Positions 1 through 4,366 of a stretch of DNA of 6,815 nucleotides are shown here, piece after piece. This DNA comes from Bacteroidota bacterium. GTDB lineage: Bacteria; Bacteroidota; Bacteroidia; Chitinophagales; Chitinophagaceae. Position numbers and translations under genes: made by a program. The notes under the pieces are model-generated. The model ran no database searches. It saw only the letters and a program-made list of their open reading frames with translations, and was not told the DNA's origin. Location of the stretch: the NCBI GenBank assembly GCA_018267795.1, contig JAFDXS010000131.1, forward strand, positions 1-6,815, in the 5' to 3' direction. Numbering within the stretch: the first letter of the stretch is position 1; every line of letters starts with the position of its first letter.

Positions 1-174
1 GATAATGCTGCTGTTGTGATTACCAACGTTCTTGGTCAGGTTCAATTTCAAGCCAAGCTGAGCAAAGAGGCACAACACGTCTCCATTAACTTACCATCAT
101 TAGTGTCGGGTATTTATTTTGCAAAGATCACAATGGGCGAAAATATGCAGACAAAGAAGTTTATAATAAAGTAA
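1..174 (+). CDS. T9SS C-terminal sorting domain protein, 3' fragment
   Basis: This is the last 57 codons of a gene that begins before the window; the frame is open from base 1 and ends in TAA at 172-174. The fragment reads VVITNVLGQVQF, then a hydrophilic turn, then LPSLVSGIYFAKI and a final KKFIIK. That is the usual layout of the type A T9SS sorting domain: a strand with a xxLGQ turn, a G-[IV]-Y-[FL] strand, and a short basic-hydrophobic tail ending in K. In known family members this domain directs export through the outer-membrane SprA channel and is removed by PorU, leaving the cargo on the surface or released. The catalytic or binding part of this protein lies outside the window, so its function cannot be stated. 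The next gene carries the same type of tail and starts only 43 bp downstream with no terminator between, so the two may be cotranscribed. Confidence 0.85.
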   Translation, partial: DNAAVVITNVLGQVQFQAKLSKEAQHVSINLPSLVSGIYFAKITMGENMQTKKFIIK

Positions 175-217
175 AGCCAAATTAGAAAATTGTTTTCATA
201 CACAAAAAACATCATTT

Positions 218-2104
218 ATGAAAAAGCAAGTAAAAAAGTATTCAATCATTTTTACATTGATTATGTGCTGTTTCTTTTCGTCAAACTATTTAAATGCGCA
301 ACCACCATATTTATATCCGGCCACTAGAAAAGATAGTCTGTTGCAGCCTAATATTATATATCCTCAGCCAGGCTTATACGCGATAACTTCTTTGAATTCG
401 GATATGCTATCCACAGGTTTGCCTTCTGATAGTAATAAACTCTGGGCTATAGCATTTGGCGGTGGCCTGAATGGGCAGCCCTTACCCCCCAATATGCTTT
501 CGTTAGCAGGTATATATCTTGGATGCATTGATAAAACGCACGGCGCCTATGATTCAACAGTGATCCCATTCCCGGATTTTGCTTCATCTACATGTACAAT
601 TGGACAGTGTCCTGACATTGATGTAGCTCTTGCAAACTATTTAGATCACACAGGCAAAATGCATTACTATGTTATTGGTGTGTATTCAGGTGCCTATCAC
701 AGCGTTACGCTCGGCGTATTAACTGCCATTTATCTGGAGGCGTATGAGCTAAATATTTCATCCTATCCAACCATTGGTTTATCCTCCCATATAGGGCCAA
801 TAGTAATTAGCGATACAACACTGGGCTATCCTGCAACTACTCCACGTATTGATATGTGTGCAGATAATACAGGATTTTCTATGCCGGTGCCACCCGCAAC
901 ATACCCCGCCTCATACACACCCTGCATGCATAAGTTTGCAATATCGTGGATAGAGTATTATTCACCTGCACATTACCAGGTTGTTGCCACAGCAGGAGAT
1001 GTAACTGCCTTGCCATCGATTACGGGTATACGTACAACTATTACAACAGACTCATGGATAGGATGTGATATTGCATGTACACATGATCCTATATCTAATG
1101 TGGATTCAGCTTTTATCACTTATGGCGACGCATATTCAGGTGCCCATTTACATGTTACCGGATGGAGTTTGAATACTTATAGAGTAGGAGCTACGCATAC
1201 GGCTGTGGCTACAAACTTTAGTTTCCCGCGAATAGATGCCGCGACAATTTATGATTATAATAACCGCGGCGCAAATACGCTTTGGCATGTCGTGCAAGCT
1301 AAAACCGGCGCTCCGGATTATATATATCACTTCGGAAGTGGCCAATATTTGGCGAAATCAGGTCCGGGTGTTAGGCGAACTGATTGGGAATACAGGGATA
1401 GCAATGGTTACGATATTGATGCAGCGGTAATTTGCGGAACAGGCAACTTCTTTAATGGTGGTGAATCCCCTGGCAAAGACTCATTTACAGTTGGCTTCTG
1501 GTCTAAAATACCCACTAAAATAACTTCTTCTGGCAAAGGTGATTTTTATGTTTATGGCGTTGGGAATTCGTTCTATAGTGGTGCAACGGGGCCAATAGCT
1601 CCGGGCACCATGTACCAGGAGGTCAATTGTGACCCATTGAATGCAACTCTCATATGCTCGGATCCTTACGTAACGGTATCTAATTGTTCCAATACAGGAC
1701 AAGACATATTGGTTGCTTGGTTTGACGGATTTGATGCTGATTGTTCCTATACTATTCCCCCCGGTCCATTTCCTCCTCCTCCTGGCCCGCCTCCGACAGG
1801 TAATATCAAATACATGTTTGGGACGGAACCTGCAATACCCTACGCTTTTAAAAATGCCGAGCTAAATAAATTACAAAATCAACTGTTTGCCATTGCTCCA
1901 AATCCGGCTACCGATTATATAAAAGTAAGTGGTATCAAAAAAGCAACCTATGAGGTACTATCTCTTTCGGGCCAGCGTGTTACCAGCGGTGTGCTTACAA
2001 ATGATAATAATATCGTTGATGTTAAGTCGATCACCCCAGGTGCATATATAATTCAACTCTTTGAAGGTGCCTATATGCAGAAAATAAAATTCATTAAGAA
2101 TTAA
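218..2104 (+). CDS. Secreted T9SS cargo protein, repeat-containing, function unknown
   Basis: This 628-residue protein is exported and probably surface-attached or released. Residues 1-27 form a signal peptide (basic KKQVKK, hydrophobic core IIFTLIMCCFF, likely cleavage after the A of LNAQ). Residues about 556-628 are a type A T9SS sorting domain, with APNP at 560-563, VLSLSGQ, a PGAYIIQL strand and the terminal KIKFIKN. A proline-rich linker at 514-526 separates it from the body. In the body a short motif of the form (P)-x-(I)-D-x-A recurs near residues 131, 208, 282, 336, 397 and 470, each time followed after about 15-30 residues by a hydrophobic strand such as YYVIGVYSG, FAISWIEYY or ILVAWFDGF. 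This suggests roughly six beta-propeller-like blades, which is my inference. The mature part has about 12 cysteines. I see no catalytic motif and recognise no family beyond the tail. The ATG at 218 is preceded by A-rich sequence and no Shine-Dalgarno, normal for Bacteroidota. I found no convincing promoter in the 43-bp gap upstream. Confidence 0.9.
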   Translation: MKKQVKKYSIIFTLIMCCFFSSNYLNAQPPYLYPATRKDSLLQPNIIYPQPGLYAITSLNSDMLSTGLPSDSNKLWAIAFGGGLNGQPLPPNMLSLAGIYLGCIDKTHGAYDSTVIPFPDFASSTCTIGQCPDIDVALANYLDHTGKMHYYVIGVYSGAYHSVTLGVLTAIYLEAYELNISSYPTIGLSSHIGPIVISDTTLGYPATTPRIDMCADNTGFSMPVPPATYPASYTPCMHKFAISWIEYYSPAHYQVVATAGDVTALPSITGIRTTITTDSWIGCDIACTHDPISNVDSAFITYGDAYSGAHLHVTGWSLNTYRVGATHTAVATNFSFPRIDAATIYDYNNRGANTLWHVVQAKTGAPDYIYHFGSGQYLAKSGPGVRRTDWEYRDSNGYDIDAAVICGTGNFFNGGESPGKDSFTVGFWSKIPTKITSSGKGDFYVYGVGNSFYSGATGPIAPGTMYQEVNCDPLNATLICSDPYVTVSNCSNTGQDILVAWFDGFDADCSYTIPPGPFPPPPGPPPTGNIKYMFGTEPAIPYAFKNAELNKLQNQLFAIAPNPATDYIKVSGIKKATYEVLSLSGQRVTSGVLTNDNNIVDVKSITPGAYIIQLFEGAYMQKIKFIKN

Positions 2105-2125
2105 TCAAATTATTTAATGTTGTGC

Positions 2126-2166
2126 AATAGAAAATGCCTGTAATTGCAGGTGTTTTCTATTTTTTT
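2126..2166 (+). terminator. Rho-independent terminator after the T9SS gene
   Basis: A 15-bp stem (2126-2140 with 2147-2161, including two G-U pairs in the middle) closes a 6-base loop, TAATTG. The distal arm runs into a T-rich tract at 2158-2166. It begins 22 bp after the stop codon of the T9SS gene, so it most likely ends that transcript. The A-rich proximal arm means the same hairpin could also work in the reverse direction. Confidence 0.85.
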
Positions 2167-2208
2167 AATAATATATAACGAATGCAATGCCTTTTATCGA
2201 TTATATTA

Positions 2209-2237
2209 TTTGTATTGGTTAGTATAGTTTAGGTTTG
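2209..2237 (+). promoter_or_regulatory. Orphan Bacteroidota promoter-like sequence
   Basis: TAGGTTTG at 2230-2237 is a perfect match to the Bacteroidota -7 box TAnnTTTG. A TTTG at 2209-2212 could serve as the -33 box, but the spacer is 17 bp, shorter than the usual 19-21. The first ATG downstream, at 2245, opens only a six-codon frame, and no gene follows on this strand before 3838. It is either a chance match in AT-rich DNA or the start of a non-coding transcript. Confidence 0.3.
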
Positions 2238-2310
2238 TTTGTTAATGATAAATGTGGACATCTAAATTTGGAACCCCCATTTTAATAATAGTATCTTGCT
2301 AAATTGAGGC

Positions 2311-2340
2311 CGTCATTTCGAGCGAATGCGAGAAATCTCC
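2311..2340. repeat. REP-like imperfect palindrome
   Basis: The core at 2315-2336 folds on itself: ATTTC pairs with GAAAT, followed after a two-base mismatch by GC/GC around a GAAT loop. The surrounding sequence, of the form GTCATTTCGAGCGA..GCGAGAAATCTC, resembles from memory a short palindrome dispersed in many copies through intergenic regions of Bacteroidota and some other bacteria. Only one copy is in this window, so dispersal cannot be shown here. Its function is unknown; such elements can act as transcript ends or as targets of REP-associated transposases. Confidence 0.55.
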
Positions 2341-2355
2341 TGAAAACATGCAACT

Positions 2356-2375
2356 AGCTTAATCAAGACTAAGCT
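2356..2375. repeat. Short inverted repeat AGCTTA-N8-TAAGCT
   Basis: A perfect 6-bp dyad (2356-2361 with 2370-2375) separated by 8 bases lies 15 bp downstream of the REP-like palindrome and may belong to the same repeat unit. There is no T-tract after it in either direction, so it is not a typical terminator. Confidence 0.45.
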
Positions 2376-2441
2376 GCACACAAGTTCTTTGACATACTGT
2401 AAACCCTAAAAGCCACTTAGCATTTGGCCATTACCGCATTG

Positions 2442-2473
2442 ATTGGGTATAAACTATGCTTTTTATACCCAAT
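2442..2473. repeat. Perfect 12-bp inverted repeat (hairpin)
   Basis: ATTGGGTATAAA at 2442-2453 is the exact reverse complement of 2462-2473, with an 8-base loop, CTATGCTT. Two more pairs (one a G-T wobble) can extend the base. A second TATACCC follows directly at 2474-2480 and could compete for the proximal arm. No T-tract follows in either direction, so it is unlikely to be a Rho-independent terminator. A mobile-element end, a regulator site or an RNA stem are all possible. Confidence 0.7.
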
Positions 2474-2647
2474 TATACCCTAATTCAATCCGCCAAAACC
2501 AGCCACCACAAGTGCATTCAGGCAAAAATCGCAAAAACACTAATTTTTCTCTGAAATTATACCTTACATAAAATCTAAAACTACTACGCAGCATTTAACA
2601 TCACATTCTCGTATTCACCACATTGTCGCATTGGGAAATTATCCACA

Positions 2648-2677
2648 ATAAAAAAGCCTCCCATTACGGAAGGCTTT
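2648..2677 (-). terminator. Rho-independent terminator of the sigma factor gene
   Basis: Read on the minus strand, the arm AAAGCCT pairs with AGGCTTT (2671-2677 with 2653-2659), and two more G-C pairs form beyond a single-base bulge. The distal arm runs into a TTTTTTATT tract. The hairpin starts 23 bp after the sigma factor stop codon, the expected place for its transcript end. Confidence 0.85.
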
Positions 2678-2700
2678 GTAAAATATAAAAGTGTAAAAAT

Positions 2701-3576
2701 TTAATTGCCTAAATATGATTTTAATAAGTTGCAGCGGCTGGCCGTGCGCAGTTTAGTAATAGCTTTGTCCTTTATTTGGCGTACACGCTCGCGAGTCAGT
2801 GAAAATCGTTCACCTATATCTTCCAGGCTCATCGGGTGTTCCACACCTATACCAAAGTATAGTTTTATCACATCGCGCTGGCGATCGGTCAGTGTGCTCA
2901 GTGAGCGTTCTATTTCGCAGCGTAGTGAGTCGTGGTGTTCCAGTTCAGAATCTGCGGAGTCAGAATTCGGATTCTCAAGTACATCAAGCAGCGTATTGTC
3001 TTCGCTATCCACAAATGGTGCGTCCACAGATACGTGGCGTGCAGCTACGCCCAGTGTAGTTTCTACTTCTTCAGTCCCAATATCCAGTAGCTCGGCCAGC
3101 TCTTCAGTAGATGGTTCTCTTTCATACTCCTGTTCCAACTGAGAATAAGCCTTGCTTATCTTGTTGGAAAGGCCAACTTTATTCAGCGGCAGGCGCACAA
3201 TTCGCGATTGTTCAGCCAATGCCTGCAGTATAGACTGGCGAATCCACCACACCGCATAAGAGATGAATTTAAAACCTCTTGTTTCATCAAATCGCTGTGC
3301 GGCTTTGATAAGGCCAAGGTTACCTTCATTAATCAGATCACTCAAAGAAAGCCCCTGGTTCTGGTATTGTTTGGCCACAGATACCACAAAGCGAAGATTG
3401 GCTTTGGTTAGCTTTTCAAGTGCACGCTGGTCTCCTTGTTTTATTTTGATCGCAAGTTGCACCTCTTCTTCAGGGGTTATCAGATCTACTTTACCTATCT
3501 CCTGCAGATACTTCTCCAGGGATTGGCTTTCACGATTCGTTATTGATTTCGTGATTTTTAGCTGACGCATCGACAT
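2701..3576 (-). CDS. rpoD: Primary (housekeeping) sigma factor RpoD/SigA
   Basis: This protein directs RNA polymerase core to most promoters. At 291 residues it is far shorter than the E. coli protein because it lacks region 1.1 and the non-conserved insert, which is normal for the Bacteroidota primary sigma. Region 1.2 covers about 16-48 (SLEKYLQEIG, then LITPEEEV). Region 2 covers about 52-128, with LTKANLRFVVSVAKQY, the region 2.3/2.4 segment GFKFISYAVWWIRQSI and the AEQSRIVRLP end. Region 3 follows to about 200, and region 4 covers about 224-285, with the helix-turn-helix LEDIGERFSLTRERVRQIKD. Family members usually begin MRQLKIT, so the true start may be the second ATG, at 3570, two codons inside the given start. 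No Shine-Dalgarno precedes either. The gene is transcribed alone: a strong promoter match lies upstream at 3653-3684 and a terminator downstream. One local difference is GLSNK at 135-139, where I remember GSLNK in relatives. Confidence 0.97.
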   Translation of the reverse strand: MSMRQLKITKSITNRESQSLEKYLQEIGKVDLITPEEEVQLAIKIKQGDQRALEKLTKANLRFVVSVAKQYQNQGLSLSDLINEGNLGLIKAAQRFDETRGFKFISYAVWWIRQSILQALAEQSRIVRLPLNKVGLSNKISKAYSQLEQEYEREPSTEELAELLDIGTEEVETTLGVAARHVSVDAPFVDSEDNTLLDVLENPNSDSADSELEHHDSLRCEIERSLSTLTDRQRDVIKLYFGIGVEHPMSLEDIGERFSLTRERVRQIKDKAITKLRTASRCNLLKSYLGN

Positions 3577-3652
3577 AGGCAGAGCATTAAATGATTTGAA
3601 AATAAACAGTCTGGATCTTCGTGGTGACGGGTAGTGGGCGGCATTATAAAAG

Positions 3653-3684
3653 CAAATCTAAGGTTCATGTTAATTCAACCCAAA
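3653..3684 (-). promoter_or_regulatory. Promoter of the sigma factor gene
   Basis: On the minus strand TTTG (3684-3681), a 20-bp spacer and TAGATTTG (3660-3653) match the Bacteroidota -33/-7 consensus in both boxes and in spacing. The start of transcription should fall near 3646-3648, giving an untranslated leader of about 70 bases before the sigma factor start. This is the best promoter match in the window. Confidence 0.7.
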
Positions 3685-3689
3685 AAAAA

Positions 3690-3704
3690 TTAAGAAATTC
3701 TTAA
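3690..3704. promoter_or_regulatory. 15-bp palindrome upstream of the sigma promoter
   Basis: TTAAGAA-A-TTCTTAA is a perfect 7-bp dyad around one central base. It sits 5 bp upstream of the -33 box of the sigma factor promoter, within the divergent intergenic region. The position would suit a dimeric regulator acting on the sigma gene or on both divergent genes. It is AT-rich, so chance is a real alternative. Confidence 0.4.
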
Positions 3705-3768
3705 CAGCAGCAATTTAAACTAAACTGGGCATTTAACAAGAAATAATCAAATAATTTACCTAAAAAAT

Positions 3769-3798
3769 TTTGATTGTTGCCCGCTTTTTTTATTATTG
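3769..3798 (+). promoter_or_regulatory. Candidate promoter of the START-like gene
   Basis: TTTG at 3769-3772, an 18-bp spacer and TATTATTG at 3791-3798 resemble the Bacteroidota promoter, with one mismatch in the -7 box (ATTG for TTTG) and a spacer one base short. Transcription would begin near 3804, leaving a leader of about 33 bases before the ATG at 3838. Confidence 0.45.
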
Positions 3799-3837
3799 CA
3801 GCTAAATACGAACAATCAATAGAGAACTCGCAGTAGA

Positions 3838-4221
3838 ATGAATAAGAAAAAGACAATTTATACGTTAGAATACCCAATACGTTGCTCTCCGTCTATTTTA
3901 TACGAATTTTTATCAACACCGGTAGGACTTCAGGAATGGTTTGCTGACAAGGTAGATCAAAGAGACCACACATTTTATTTTAGCTGGAATGGCTCTACAG
4001 ATACAGCAGAAGTGGTAGAGCAATTGGAAAACGACTATATCATTTATCGCTGGGATCACCAGACTGATGATGAGTTTTTTGAATTTCGCATAGAGCAAAG
4101 CCCGATAACAAATGAAACTATATTGCGAATAACAGACTTCGCTGAGAAAAACGAAATAAAGGACCAGGAGCAATTGTGGAACACACAGATAAGCGACCTG
4201 AAGCACCGCATAGGTAGCTAA
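3838..4221 (+). CDS. START-like (SRPBCC superfamily) domain protein
   Basis: This 127-residue cytoplasmic protein has no signal peptide or membrane segment. It matches a small family that is common and conserved in Bacteroidota, annotated as START-like domain protein and related to the AHSA1/SRPBCC fold. Visible hallmarks are an N-terminal strand (IYTLEYPIRCSPSILYEFLSTPVGLQEWFADKVD, residues about 7-40), the central FYFSWNGSTDTAEV strand pair, YIIYRWDHQ, and a C-terminal helix ending ISDLKHRIGS. The fold normally forms a hydrophobic cup for lipids or other apolar ligands, but no ligand is known to me for this family, so its job is undefined. The length is typical and the gene appears intact. 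It is divergent from the sigma factor gene, with a weak promoter upstream and a strong hairpin downstream, so it is probably monocistronic. The ATG at 3838 has only a weak purine-rich stretch (AGAGAA) upstream. Confidence 0.88.
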   Translation: MNKKKTIYTLEYPIRCSPSILYEFLSTPVGLQEWFADKVDQRDHTFYFSWNGSTDTAEVVEQLENDYIIYRWDHQTDDEFFEFRIEQSPITNETILRITDFAEKNEIKDQEQLWNTQISDLKHRIGS

Positions 4222-4240
4222 TAAAGTTTTAAAGACACTA

Positions 4241-4275
4241 AAAGCCTGCTTCTAACAGGAAGCAGGCTTTCTTAT
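4241..4275 (+). terminator. Terminator after the START-like gene
   Basis: A perfect 12-bp stem, AAAGCCTGCTTC (4241-4252) with 4259-4270, closes a 6-base loop, TAACAG. It lies 20 bp after the stop codon. The following T-tract is weak (CTTTCTTATT), but the GC-rich stem base and its position support termination. It separates this gene from the envelope operon downstream. Confidence 0.8.
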
Positions 4276-4313
4276 TAAATGCACTATAACAAAAGGTTAA
4301 TAGTGTGATATGT

Positions 4314-4334
4314 ACAATAGTAAAAAGCTATTGT
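4314..4334 (+). promoter_or_regulatory. Dyad in the upstream region of the permease promoter
   Basis: ACAATAG (4314-4320) and CTATTGT (4328-4334) form a perfect 7-bp inverted repeat around a 7-base spacer. It occupies the place where a -33 box would be expected for the -7 box at 4340-4347, so it could be an operator. Followed by TTTTAG it could instead be a weak hairpin. Confidence 0.35.
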
Positions 4335-4339
4335 TTTAG

Positions 4340-4347
4340 TAGGTTTG
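4340..4347 (+). promoter_or_regulatory. Candidate -7 box of the envelope operon promoter
   Basis: TAGGTTTG matches the Bacteroidota -7 consensus TAnnTTTG exactly and is the only such match between the upstream terminator and the permease gene. No TTTG stands at the expected distance upstream, so the -33 contact is weak or replaced by an activator. The transcript start would fall only about 13 bases before the TTG start codon at 4367. Confidence 0.45.
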
Positions 4348-4366
4348 CACAAATTCGGTCGGCATT

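Larger units (their letters stand above)
2167..2648. other. Gene-free, repeat-rich intergenic region
   Basis: About 480 bp between two terminators contain no open frame on either strand that looks like a gene; the longest candidates I read are about 10-15 codons. The region holds a promoter-like sequence (2209-2237), a REP-like palindrome (2311-2340), a 6-bp dyad (2356-2375), a perfect 12-bp inverted repeat (2442-2473) and a 9-bp direct repeat AATTATACC at 2471-2479 and 2555-2563. This density of short inverted repeats suggests leftover dispersed repeat or mobile-element material, or an unrecognised structured RNA. The sequence alone does not decide between these. Confidence 0.6.

Noticed and set aside
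175..217. A promoter or terminator between the two T9SS genes.
   Set aside because: No TAnnTTTG box and no hairpin with T-tract are visible in the 43-bp gap.
2442..2473. The 12-bp hairpin as a Rho-independent terminator.
   Set aside because: No run of T follows either arm on either strand, and both neighbouring genes already have better terminators closer to their stops.
2488..2517. Minus-strand 10-codon frame MHLWWLVLAD with tandem Trp, followed by a hairpin, resembling a trp-type attenuator leader.
   Set aside because: No biosynthetic gene follows on the minus strand (it runs into the 3' end of the T9SS gene), and the hairpin lacks a T-tract.
2576..2623. Minus-strand 15-codon frame beginning MRQCGEYENV.
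   Set aside because: Too short, with no ribosome-binding or promoter signal of its own, lying just past the sigma terminator. It could be the decayed end of an older gene, but nothing supports this.
2705..3142. A 145-codon serine-rich frame on the plus strand.
   Set aside because: It is antisense to the clearly coding sigma factor gene, and its low-complexity serine content is an artefact of that gene's codons.
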